Shown piece after piece: positions 28,981 to 37,998 of a stretch of 64,000 nt of DNA. Position 1 is the first letter of the stretch. Every line of letters starts with the position of its first letter. The stretch comes from Wagnerdoeblera intermedia (GTDB lineage: Bacteria > Pseudomonadota > Alphaproteobacteria > Rhodobacterales > Rhodobacteraceae). The notes beneath the pieces were generated by a model. That model was given only the letters and a program-made list of their open reading frames with translations. It was not told the DNA's origin and searched no databases. A program made the position numbers and the translations under genes. Location of the stretch: NCBI RefSeq assembly GCF_042647465.1, contig NZ_JBHRVN010000004.1. One strand, 5' to 3'.

Positions 28981-29694
28981 AGATCCTGCCCTATCCTTTG
29001 CCGCCCTGCGGTCCTGTCAGGAATATAAGCGGTTGAAACGCTTATGACAGTCCCCTCCGGCAATCTTGCGCCCCTGGCCGGATAAAGTTCCCGACAGATC
29101 GACGGACTGCAGGCACGACCCAAGCCAAAGCCCGACCATAGCAAGGCGACAGGAGACCCCTGCTGCGGCAAGGCGCAGCCCGCTTCCCCACTGATCGCTA
29201 AGCCGCTGCAAGGGCTGCTCCGGTTCGGCGCACGCGAAAGTCTATCCTGGAGACAGAAAAAACAGATATCCGGTCCGGATCGTCAAATCCCCCAATTGAA
29301 ACATATAGGGAACATTGTGCCTGTCACTCGTGAAGATTTCCTGACTGCACTCCAGAAAAAGAGCTTTCACTAAGAGGAAGGGGCACCGACTGAGGCTCTC
29401 CACTTGGGCATATCACTACGCCCGCTCACCAAGCGCGTCATCTGCGTTGATCCTGCGGGCCGGTTTCCCCACGGAAAGGACATAACGCTTCCTGCCCAGC
29501 CTGGTCGAAAAAAATTCCGGCCACCCATCGCAAAATCGCCGGTGCCGTGCGACATATCCTGAGATGGGTAGCAGACCTCGGCTTAAAAAAATCATCTCGC
29601 CCTGAACAAAATGGGAACATGCTTGCTTGAGTTGAGGATCTCGCCACCAGAGGCAGAGGCACGTAAGCCCGGCGCGCCCCCTGATCTCTGCGTT
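28981..29694. other. 714-bp spacer between the exporter operon and the RTX-Hint gene
   Basis: No recognisable gene. It holds a perfect inverted repeat ATAAGCG/CGCTTAT with 7-base spacer (29025-29045) about 50 bp upstream of the exporter operon, a possible operator. Small open frames (29017-29211, 29370-29662 minus) lack domains. The tract 29,280-29,650 is richer in A/T than its neighbours and may be decayed DNA. Confidence 0.45.
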
Positions 29695-32648
29695 CTACTG
29701 GCAGGTCTGAACCACGGAAGACTCCGCAGGGCTGAAGGAAGGCCCCGATAGCCGGTCAAGGTAGTGCAGCGCCCGCTTGCCCTGCAGAAATGCGGCCGCA
29801 GGCTCTGGCAACCAGCCATAGCGAAGCGCCGGATAGAGGTGATAGATCTCTTCACGAGAGGCCGGATCGAGGGAATTCATGGCCTTCGGACCGGGCCAAA
29901 GGCTTTCTGCCGCCACGCCCTGCGCATCAAGAAGCAGATGGCGATCAAAGAGAATATGAACATAGTCAACGCCCTGCGGAAGAATGACACGCCTTACGCC
30001 CCTCCGGCCAAGCAGGAGACGCGCAGCCAGCAGCCCCCCGCCCGGCTCCAGCTGAAGACGATGATTTCCCGAAAGCAGCAGGTCTGCGGCGGGACAACCA
30101 GGCCCCAGCGCATGTGCCGGGATCAGAACCGGCCGCAGATAGGGCATTATCTGCATCTCATAACAGCTCACACGTCGCAGCCCGCACCATGTGACGCGCT
30201 CAGCCCGGCCACTGCGCGTTGAAACCAGATCCCCAGGACGCAGACTTCCTGCGGCTCGCCCCCCTTTCGGCGTCTGCAGGACAGTCGTTGCCGCAAAACA
30301 GATAACATTGGTATTTTCAACGGTCAGATCGCTGCCTGCCACCGGAACTCCGCCGTTCAGAATCCGCAGGGTGAAGCTGTCCTGAAAGCCATTGGCGGGG
30401 GAGATATCGCTCAGGACACCATCCGCCTGATCGGCCCGCAGCCAGTCGAGCGGCGTGCGATAGACGGGCTCTCCCATAGCGCTGCGCGCGGCATTCATCA
30501 CCGCCAGCGTCGAGGCATTATAAAAATGAGAGAGATCAACAAAATCATTGTTCGACCGATCGCCGTCGCGGATATCGCCGCCTGTGGCGGTGTTGAAATC
30601 AGCAATGACATCACCGGAGCCGACGTAGAAGGTATCAAAGCCCTCTCCGCCATAGAGACTGTCCGGCGCATCGTCAGGGTCAATATGGTAGTGAGTCTGA
30701 CCATCGACGAACCGGTAGCTGCCCTCGCCACCACCGATCATGTCATTCCCCTCTCCGCCATAAAGCGTATCTGAGCCGGCGTCGCCGATAAGGGTATCGT
30801 CCCCAGCACCGCCCTCTAGGTGATCCGCGCCGCTGTCCCCAAAAAGCGTATCGCGCCCGGTGCCGCCGAAAAGACTGTCCGCGCCGTCACCGCCGCTGAG
30901 AAGATCATCATCCTCCTCGCCATAGAGCCTGTCGTCGCCTGCGCCGCCGCTGAGAAGATCGTCCCCCGATCCGCCATAAAGCGTCGCGGCCCCGGGGCCG
31001 AAGACATTAAAATAATCGCTGCCGTCGCCACCATGTGCCTCGACAGAGGCCTCCGCAGTCAGCTTATCGTCGCCGGAACCACCGTAGATGGTGCTGACCC
31101 CGAGGCCCGGGGCCGCAGAGACGCTGATATCATCAGCGCCCTCGCCTCCGCAGATGTGATGCCCGCCGCCATAGACGTCGATAATATCATCACCATCCTC
31201 CCCCTCAATCCAGCCCGGCGCCGCCGCGTTCTGCAAACTGCCGAGGCGAATGTCGTCATTCCCTCCGCCGCCGTAGATCGTCGCGGCATCCCCATCCCGG
31301 ATAAGGTCCGCCCCCTGGCTGCCAAAAATCAGATCCTGCCCGTCGCCGCCGTAAAGGGTACTGGCCTGATCCCCGCCACGCAGGGTGTCATCTCCCTCGC
31401 CACCGTCGAGATGGCCGCCGTTTGCAACCTCAAGATAATCATCCCCGGTACCACCATAGAGGGTATCGGGCCCATCTCCGCCAAAGAGCTGGTCGTTCCC
31501 GGAGCCGCCGCTCAGAAAATCGCTGCCACCGGCCCCGAAAAGGGTGTCACCCCCGGCACCACCGAAGAGCCTGTCATTGCCGCTCCCCCCATCGAGAAGA
31601 TCGGCGCCGCTGCCGCCATAAAGACTGTCACTGCCGGCCCCGCCATAAAGCTCATCCCCGACAGGGTCGGTTACCTGGTCATGGGCATTGTGGCCGTGGA
31701 CTTCATCATTTCCCTCGCCGCCGTAAAGGAAGTCACTGCCGCCGTCGCCGCTCAACAGATCATCACCGGCATCACCGTGGATCGTATCACTGCCAAAGCC
31801 GCCGAAGATCGTGTCGCGATCGTCAGCGCCCCCGCCTCCGTCACCGGTGTAACCGACAAGAAGGTCATCCCCTTCTCCGCCCTTCAGGAGATCCGCGCCC
31901 TCACCGCCATAAAGGTGATCCTGGCCTTCATCGCCGTAAAGACTGTCCTGGCCCTGGCCCCCCGACATCACATCATCACCGCGCCCCCCCCCCAGATCTG
32001 GTCATTGCCGCGCCCGCCATGCAGAGAATCGGCCCCAGCGCCGCCATAAATTGTGTCATCGCCGCCGTATCCGAAGGCGAGATCGGCGTCGGGGTCCGCC
32101 GCCGGAGCGTTATCGCCGCCGTCCATCCGCTCGCCGTGACGATCACGGTAGCCCGAATCCATCAGATCGCCGCCTTCCGTGCCGTCGACCACGAAATCAT
32201 GCTGCAGGGCCCCGTAATAGAGCTGCGGCGCATCGATCGCAGAGCGGATGGTATCGTCCGTTCCGGCCTGCAGGGGGAAATCCGACGCAATCCCGATGAT
32301 CTGCCCGTCCGCCGTCCCTATGACATAGACCACACCCTCAAGCACTGCGGGTTGGCCGTTCACCTCACCGGTATAGGTGACGCGGAAGCCATAATTCGGC
32401 TCGATCATCGTGCCCTGAGGCAGAACTGAGCCATTCGCGAGAATGAGATCTGACCCCAGTTGTGTGCCGGTCGTCGCGTCCTGAAACAGGGTATCGCTGT
32501 CCGTCACCTCAAGATGTGTCGGCCCGCCGCCGAGGTAGTTGAAGCCCGTGTTCAGATAGGTGTCCGACGCGTCTTCGGACTGCGTGAAGGGGAGCTGCCC
32601 GGACGCAGAAGAAAAACCACTGAGTTCGTAATATTGTAAAACCGCCAC
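29695..32648 (-). pseudogene. RTX repeat protein with C-terminal Hint domain, frame broken in a G10 tract
   Basis: The first frame (32648 to 31968) has a unique N-terminal domain (about 190 residues) and the first RTX repeats. The second frame (to 29695) carries more than 20 further nonapeptides and a Hint-type domain from about residue 780 (VICFAATTVLQTPKGGRAAG, SLRPGDLVST, LSGNHRLQL). The break lies in ten C on the plus strand (31984-31993). With eight, the nonapeptide phase IWGGRGDDV continues perfectly. Hint-RTX proteins are common secreted proteins in Rhodobacterales; the Hint part may self-process. The GTG at 32648 has a G-rich site upstream. The G10 run could be phase-variable or an assembly error. 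Confidence 0.85.
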
Positions 32649-33032
32649 GACCGCCCCCTGGCACTGACACCACCGGGACAACTCTGCCGCAGAGGGGTTA
32701 AAACTTAGTTCAGAGGAAACAGGAAACGACGAAGTCCGTCACGATCTGCTGTGGATGCGCCTCACAGGCCGCCTCGCGAAGATTATGGCAACAAGCTCCT
32801 GCCCCCCTGCTGGCTGTTGGGCATTGGAAAAGAAGCAGCCTTGCCTCACAACAGAGTGAGGATGTGGCCACCGGTTCGGCTGGACAGCTAAGATCAGATA
32901 GAAAGCCCCTCCTCCTGAGCAGGGTCATAGCGGATGACCGCAGGGCCGGGCCTGTGGCCGGTCGGCAGCGCCCGACCCGGCCCCCGCGCAGGAGGGACCA
33001 GGTGGGTTCTTGCCGGACCCAACGGTCTGTTC
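32649..33032. other. 384-bp spacer, no recognisable gene
   Basis: Only short frames without domains. A GC-rich imperfect hairpin around 32958-32985 may be a terminator for the ctrA fragment to its right. Confidence 0.4.
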
Positions 33033-33224
33033 TCAGGCCATGCTGATCTCGCGCAGCACCTCTGTCTGCGGGTCGCGCAGGACATATCCGCGCCCCCAGA
33101 CCGTCTCGATATGGCTGTCGCCCCCCGTCGCCTCAGCAAGTTTTTTTCTCAACTTACAGATGAAGACGTCGATGATCTTTAATTCAGGCTCATCCATCCC
33201 GCCGTAGAGATGGTTCAGGATTAT
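33033..33224 (-). pseudogene. 3' fragment of ctrA (C-terminal DNA-binding domain)
   Basis: The minus strand encodes LNHLYGGMDEPELKIIDVF, ICKLRKKLAEATGGDSHIETVWGRGYVLRDPQTE and a stop at 33033. This is the end of the CtrA winged helix, the cell-cycle response regulator of alphaproteobacteria. The receiver domain and first part of the HTH are missing; similarity ends abruptly near 33,222, next to AT-rich DNA and the prophage. The truncated side faces the prophage. This fits a host gene tail displaced by integration; an intact ctrA is expected at the other prophage end. Confidence 0.85.
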
Positions 33225-33234
33225 ATAGATAATT

Positions 33235-33248
33235 ACATGAAATCATGT
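33235..33248. repeat. AT-rich palindrome next to the ctrA break
   Basis: ACATGAAATCATGT is an inverted repeat (ACATGA/TCATGT) in a locally AT-rich stretch 10 bp from the end of ctrA similarity. It may be part of the attachment site or an integrase arm site; this is a guess from position. Confidence 0.35.
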
Positions 33249-33419
33249 AGTTAATGCCCCGTCGAGGGCTGGACAAACGCAGAACAAACGATGAATTTGG
33301 AAACGGGCAAGACCCCCTGCCCGACACAATCTACCTTTTTTGCAGACGGGGCGGCCGGAGTGATACCGCCCCCACTAGGAACCTCTCGTCACGTCCTGAG
33401 TTTTAGGGTCCGTGGACAT

Positions 33420-33806
33420 TCATCGTAAAGCGATGATGGCCGCTGCGAGATACCAGTTGGCAGCATAGCTTGACGCTGTCTTTTCGTATCGGGTTGCTAT
33501 GGCTCTGAATTCCTTGATCTTTGCGAAGAAGTTTTCGATCAGGTGCCGCCACCTGTAGGCATGTTTATCATAATCGCGCAGGAACTTGCGGTTCGCTTTT
33601 GGTGGCATGATGGCGGTGGCACCGCGCGCATCGAGTTCTGTGAGAAGCCAATCGGCATCAAAGGCCTTGTCGGCCAAGAGAGCATCAAAGGCCACGCCAT
33701 CGATGAGCGGTTCGACGCCCTTCATGTCGTGAGCCTGACCAGGTAGAAGAACGAAGTTGGCCAGGTTTCCGAGCGCGTCGACCAAAGCAACGATCTTGGT
33801 GGTCAA
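33420..33806 (-). CDS. IS5-family transposase, OrfB part
   Basis: The frame contains TTKIVALVDALGNLANFVL, LLADKAFDADWL (second Asp) and YRWRHLIENFFAKIKEFRAIATRYEK (the Glu of DDE and the Y-R-E motif). It lacks its own good start and is expressed by a -1 frameshift from OrfA at the AAAAGGGGG tract, as in other IS427-group elements. Confidence 0.85.
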   Translation of the reverse strand: MTTKIVALVDALGNLANFVLLPGQAHDMKGVEPLIDGVAFDALLADKAFDADWLLTELDARGATAIMPPKANRKFLRDYDKHAYRWRHLIENFFAKIKEFRAIATRYEKTASSYAANWYLAAAIIALR

Positions 33807-34177
33807 TCCGCCACGCGACCGCCCGATGGCTTGATTTTGAGTCCCCCTTTTGCGCCGCTCGCCTTCTGATGGGCCTGAACGATCGTGCCATCGATCATTG
33901 CATATTCGAAATCAGGTACACCACTGATCTCGTTGAAAACTCGCTCGAAGACGCCGTTCTCGGCCCATCTGCGAAACCGTCGGAACACGCTGTTCCAGTT
34001 GCCGAAATCGGGAGGCAAGTCACGCCACGGTAACCCTGTTCGCACACGCCAGAGAACGGCTTCGAGAAACAGACGATTATCCTTGCCCGTCACACCTGCA
34101 TCGCCCTGCTTGCCAGGCAAGTGCGGTGCAAGGCGAAGCCAGACGTCATCTGTCAACACAAACCGATCTTCGTTCAT
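33803..34177 (-). CDS. IS5-family transposase, OrfA part
   Basis: 124 residues (NEDRFVLTDDVWLRLAPHLPG at the start, YAMIDGTIVQAHQ with the first DDE aspartate). It ends shortly after AAAAGGGGG, a slippery tract where a -1 shift leads into the second frame. Alone it is likely inactive or regulatory. Confidence 0.85.
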   Translation of the reverse strand: MNEDRFVLTDDVWLRLAPHLPGKQGDAGVTGKDNRLFLEAVLWRVRTGLPWRDLPPDFGNWNSVFRRFRRWAENGVFERVFNEISGVPDFEYAMIDGTIVQAHQKASGAKGGLKIKPSGGRVAD

Positions 34178-34308
34178 TCAAACCTCCATTTTGGAAGCTT
34201 GAATCAGAATTCAGACCGGTTGGGAATCCCGAATGTCCACGGGGCCTAGAACCAAGTTAAATAAATCTTGCGAGAGTATCACAGTCGAGGATAGTGAGAT
34301 GCGCCGAC

Positions 34309-34344
34309 GCAGATTATGCGCGACTCGCAGATTTTGCGCGACTC
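34309..34344. repeat. Two tandem 18-bp repeats
   Basis: GCAGATTATGCGCGACTC (34309-34326) is followed directly by GCAGATTTTGCGCGACTC (34327-34344), one mismatch. They lie about 60 bp upstream of the interrupted small gene and could bind a phage regulator or integrase. Confidence 0.5.
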
Positions 34345-34603
34345 AATGGCCATCAGCGCCCTTTGACGATCACTGTAAAGCCTTAGGAAAGGGACAGATC
34401 ATGGCCGCCGTGAAAAATCCTACCAGCTTAAGGCTCAAAGCGGCAGCGGATGATATCCTCATGAAGGTGACCGGCAAGCGTATGTTCACCAATATTGTGA
34501 CCAGCGCATCTATCGACGCGCGGATTGCAATGGAAAAGAAGCGCCGCGGCGGTTCGATGCTTCCAGAGCGTGAGCTTTTGCTGAGCGCTGCCAAGGCCTT
34601 TAA

Positions 34604-36274
34604 CCTGCATTCCCCAAGTGGCGTGTCGTTTGAGGTGAAGATCGCGTGTATCCGAGCGCTAGACAAGGATTTTCTGCCGCAAGCGGCACCTGGGGTCGCG
34701 CAGACTGCTGGATCTGGACGGATCAGACCGCGAAGCCGCTGTTTCCTTGCCCAGGGGCGGCGTTTTTCAGCGCAGCGGACAGATCTGTCCAGCCGCTTTC
34801 GTTCAGTTTGAGCGTGGATCGCGATCATGGGCATAGCGGTGGCGCTCGCAATCGGCGGATAGCGGCGAGGATGGCGCGTACCATCGTGCCGGTGACAGCG
34901 ACCTCGGCCAGCTGGAAGGTGATGGTGCGGGCGTGACGGACCACACGTGCCCCGATCTTGATCAGCTTCAGTTGCAGGCTGGTCAACGACCAGTCGGCCA
35001 TGGCCTCGGGCAGCTCGATGCAGCGCAAGAAGGTGGCCAGGTTGTACGCCAGGGCGTGCAGTTGCAGCCGCACCTCATTGTCGCGGAACTTCCGGCACGA
35101 CAGCCGCGTCCAGCGAAAGGCGTATTTGCCCTCTTTGATGTGCTGCTCGGCGGTGCCGCGCTGGTTGTAGAACCGCACCACCCAGTCCGGCTCCATCGGC
35201 AGGTTGGTGACGATGAGGCCGACACGCGGGAACAGTTCGCCCGGATGCCATTCGATCTTGGCGATCACCCGGCGTTCCTTGTCCCAGGACGCCGCCTGAT
35301 ACTCGAATTCCTCGAAGAACCGCTTGACCTTGGTCAGTGACGGCCGCCCGACAGGGCGCGTTAGCCGATGCGCGATCTTGTCCTTGAGGACCGCGTTTGC
35401 GGGCAGCCGGATGGCGTAGAAGAACCGCGCTTCTTCCAATCGCTCATAGATCGCCGGGATCGCGTAGGCAGCATCGGCCCGGAAGAACCTGCCACCAAGG
35501 TCGCGCTCCGCGTAGCGCGCAATGACGGGGTCGAGAACATCACGCCAGCCATCGGCGCTGTGGACGTTGCCATGGCGCAGGGCGCAGCGTTCCAGCATCC
35601 CGAACTGGTTGAACAGAAAGTTGGGGTGATAGCAGCTACAGTCGAAATGGCCATTCCAGGCGGACCCTTCCTGGTCGCCATGGGTCGGGCTGACCGAGCT
35701 GTCCATGTCCAGAACGATGTACTTCAGCCCGTTACGGTCATGGAACCGGTCGATCCATTGCCCGTTCAGGTCGGCCAGCGCGGCACGGTTCCCGGCCAGA
35801 GCCAGCGTCTCGGTCTCGAACCGTCCCATCTGCGATGCCGAGGCCGCTTGTGCATCGACCGCTCTGCCGCCGACAACTTGGCGCATGACCGGATCGCAGG
35901 CGAGACGGTTGGCGTCGTTGACATCCTCGTATCCGGCCAGCCGCCCAAAGACTGATTGCCGGAACAGGCCGTCGAGCCGATGGACCGTGTTCTTGCCAGA
36001 GCGAGTATCGCGCAGCGCCGCTGACGCCAAATCGGACAACCCGAGCGCGTCATCAAGCTCGCGCATCACCAGAAGGCCGCCGTCGGAACTGAGCTGCGTG
36101 CCGCGAAATTCCAGCCGCACGCGAGGGTCGAAATCCACCCGATCTGCCCGTTGCAAGCCCGCACCCTCTGGGTGATCCATGAAACGCGCCCCTCGCAGCC
36201 TTCAACACCATGTTTTATATAGAAAATATAATGGTCAGGACAGCGAAATCAGCGCCTTACTTGGGAAATGTGGG
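34604..36274 (-). mobile_element. IS1380-family insertion sequence, copy 1
   Basis: A 1,671-bp element. Its ends are CCTGCATTCCCCAAGT at 34604 and CCCACATTTCCCAAGT (reverse strand) at 36274. It is flanked by a 5-bp duplication TTTAA (34599-34603 and 36275-36279), so it is a simple insertion. I saw one difference from copy 2 at 50022-51692: A at 36223 against G at 51641. Confidence 0.92.
34825..36180 (-). CDS. IS1380-family transposase (copy 1)
   Basis: 451 residues. The DDE catalytic core shows YIVLDMDSSVSPTHGDQEG (first Asp), FFRADAAYAIPAIYERLEEA (second Asp) and the C-terminal RFYNQRGTAEQHIKEGKYAF (Glu), the Y-x-x-R-G-x-A-E motif of the IS1380 family. It is identical in translation to the copy at 50243-51598. 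An AT-rich promoter-like stretch (TTTATATAGAAAATATAATGG) lies 30 bp upstream of the ATG. Confidence 0.93.
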   Translation of the reverse strand: MDHPEGAGLQRADRVDFDPRVRLEFRGTQLSSDGGLLVMRELDDALGLSDLASAALRDTRSGKNTVHRLDGLFRQSVFGRLAGYEDVNDANRLACDPVMRQVVGGRAVDAQAASASQMGRFETETLALAGNRAALADLNGQWIDRFHDRNGLKYIVLDMDSSVSPTHGDQEGSAWNGHFDCSCYHPNFLFNQFGMLERCALRHGNVHSADGWRDVLDPVIARYAERDLGGRFFRADAAYAIPAIYERLEEARFFYAIRLPANAVLKDKIAHRLTRPVGRPSLTKVKRFFEEFEYQAASWDKERRVIAKIEWHPGELFPRVGLIVTNLPMEPDWVVRFYNQRGTAEQHIKEGKYAFRWTRLSCRKFRDNEVRLQLHALAYNLATFLRCIELPEAMADWSLTSLQLKLIKIGARVVRHARTITFQLAEVAVTGTMVRAILAAIRRLRAPPLCP

Positions 36275-36357
36275 TTTAAGGCTGTCAATCGGTCTGGCTG
36301 ATAGCGCATAACTGAAATGTAATGCCCCCGCCCCCGCCCGTGAGGACAGGGGCGATG

Positions 36358-37465
36358 TTATGCAGCGACACGGGCACGAGCAATCTCGCCACGCTCTCTG
36401 TGATAGGTGATGGCCTGCAGCTCTGCCTGGCTGACCCAGGAATGAGAAGCAGCATAGGCATCCCGGGCGGTGACAGCGCGCAACTGCTCCCATCTCACGC
36501 CGGCAATGTCCTTGCCTGAGAAACTGTGAAGATGGCCGGTGAACAGGTGGCAGAATTTGGAGCGTCCGAAGGCCTCCCGATGCTGAGACACCAGCCCCAT
36601 TGCCAGCCGCTCAGGCGGAGCCTTGTCGCCATGATGCGAGGCCAGCATCACCTGACCGTGCTCATAGACCCAGAACTCACCGGGGCGCTTGTCGACCTCG
36701 ATGCGGGGGTCGTCACGATATCGCTCCGCCAGGGCAAAGAGGACAGCCATGCTGCTGTGAGGATCGTGATTGCCGGGGAGGATCCGCACGATCACCCGGG
36801 CGTGCTTCCCGGGCGGCCAGATCGATGCAGGCCGCCAATGCGCTGATCGCCATGTCGAGCGTGCGGAAGTGCCGGGTGTCGACATCGAGGACGTGCCGCG
36901 ACTTTGGCGTCTGACTGGTCTGGTCGTCAGCATGCAGCAGATCGCCCGCCACGAGGATCACGCCCGTGCCTGATGCCGGAGCGGAGGCCACGCACTGACC
37001 TACCCATGAGCGGAGCCGGTCGCAGGCTTTGCGGGTGTCGTAATCCTCGCCGGTTTCCTCGCCCCAAGCCAGCATCCCCACATGGGCGTCCGCGATGGGG
37101 TAGAGCGTCAGCAGGTCGTCATCCGCATAGAGCGGCGGCGGGGCAAGGGGCGCGGCCGGCAGATCGGTGAAGGCCTCCCGGATGCGCTCCAGCGGGTCTG
37201 CGTCGTCCGCCGCGGGTTTCAGCATCAGCGAATAGCCCGGGCTGTCCTTCGTGCCCTTCGTCTTGATCCACGCCATGGCCGGGACCATGCCTGTGCCCAC
37301 AGCATCCATGCCTGCCTGAATGGCAGGGTCAGTTTGCTTTCCCCGCAGCGACCGCGCCACGGTGCGGTGACAAACGCCGAACTCTCGCGCCACCGCGCTG
37401 ATATTGCCGAGCCGCTCAAAGGCCTCCTGATAGACCTCCCGGCCCAGCCCCTTAGTTGCCGCCAT
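36358..37465 (-). pseudogene. Phage HTH-metallophosphoesterase, frameshifted
   Basis: The first frame begins with a Fis-like helix-turn-helix (LGNISAVAREFGVCHRTVARSL), followed by a calcineurin-like phosphoesterase with IADAHVG and VAGDLLHADD. After an extra base in a CCCGGG run at 36808-36813 the rest lies in another frame: PGNHDPHSSM, ASHHGDK and FTGHLHS, the remaining metal motifs. With one G fewer the protein would be 368 residues with all metal ligands. It follows the lysis genes at the 3' end of the late region. Its role is not known; phosphoesterases of this type occur in siphophages. Confidence 0.75.
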
Positions 37466-37658
37466 CTGCGCACCCCACATCGATAAGGCGGATCAGCCGC
37501 GCCCCGGTTACGACCGATCGGTCGCCGCCATCCTGCGCCAATGCTGCTGCATGCTCAGCCCGCGCCAGCCGGGAGCCGTCACACACCGCGGTCTGATCCA
37601 CGCGCACGCAGCCAGTCACGCAGAGCGCCAGGATCGTCGCCCAGATTGCTTTCCTCAT
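37452..37658 (-). CDS. Rz1-like outer-membrane spanin lipoprotein
   Basis: 68 residues with a signal peptide and lipobox VTGC (Cys 17: MRKAIWATILALCVTGC), then a short exposed part. AGAGGA stands 7 bp before the ATG. It is nested in a different frame inside the 3' part of the Rz-like gene, the classic Rz/Rz1 arrangement of lambdoid phages. Together the spanins disrupt the outer membrane in the last step of lysis. Confidence 0.65.
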   Translation of the reverse strand: MRKAIWATILALCVTGCVRVDQTAVCDGSRLARAEHAAALAQDGGDRSVVTGARLIRLIDVGCADGGN

Positions 37659-37810
37659 GGTCCATCCTCTCGCGTGTCTTACGATATGCCTCTGCAGCCT
37701 CCATATCGGCCCGCTGAGCGGCGTCCCTGCGTCCGCGCCAGTAGAAGCACCACGGGGAGAAGGAGGCCCGCCAGCGGCTTCCACAGCGCCCGGATCAGCG
37801 CGCCAGCCAT
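37579..37810 (-). pseudogene. Rz-like inner-membrane spanin, apparently frameshifted
   Basis: Starting at the ATG at 37810 (overlapping the holin stop), a membrane helix (ALWKPLAGLLLP) is encoded. The charged helical part (AAQRADMEAAEAYRKTRERMDHEE) lies in another frame ending at 37579. One base fewer in the GGGG at 37754-37757 would join them into about 76 residues. As written the frame stops at 37679 (43 residues). The helical part is typical of i-spanins of Rhodobacterales phages. Confidence 0.55.
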
Positions 37811-37998
37811 TGCCGCACCTTTGCGATGAGCCAGCCGGTCTCGGCCAGCGCAAGCGAGATCAGGCCTGCGGTAAAGGCCACAGCCTCCGGATGCTCCAGC
37901 ACGGCAGCGAGCGGTGCAGGGAGGCCCGCCGCGATCAGCCAGACGGAAAACCAGCGGAGAAGCTGCCGCAGCAGTTCCAGAACAAAGGGATTGGTCAT
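37795..37998 (-). CDS. Phage holin-like membrane protein
   Basis: 67 residues with two hydrophobic segments (WFSVWLIAAGLPAPLAAVL and AVAFTAGLISLALAETGWLI) and a basic C-terminus. It starts in ATGA overlap with the lysozyme stop and ends in overlap with the Rz start. Position and topology indicate a (pin)holin; sequence family not recognised. Confidence 0.6.
   Translation of the reverse strand: MTNPFVLELLRQLLRWFSVWLIAAGLPAPLAAVLEHPEAVAFTAGLISLALAETGWLIAKVRQWLAR

Larger units (their letters stand above)
33406..34246 (-). mobile_element. IS5-family insertion sequence (IS427-like)
   Basis: An 841-bp element with inverted ends GGGTCCGTGGACATTC (left) and GGCCCCGTGGACATTC (right, reverse strand), flanked by TA on both sides (33404-33405, 34247-34248). 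It carries two overlapping transposase frames on the minus strand. It sits between the ctrA fragment and the first prophage gene. Confidence 0.85.
34401..36301 (+). pseudogene. Small unknown gene interrupted by IS1380 copy 1
   Basis: The ATG at 34401 (AGGAAAGGG upstream) opens MAAVKNPTSLRLKAAADDIL. The frame is cut at 34603 by the IS. After removing the IS and one TTTAA copy it continues AFKAVNRSG and stops at 36301, giving about 74 residues. The protein is basic and helical (KKRRGGSMLPERELLLSAAK); I recognise no family. It may be a phage gene at the left end of the prophage. The clean rejoining shows that it was intact before the insertion. Confidence 0.55.

Noticed and set aside
30820..32049. 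409-residue plus-strand frame rich in Ala/Ile/Val
   Set aside because: Periodic low-complexity translation of the complement of RTX repeats, not a gene.
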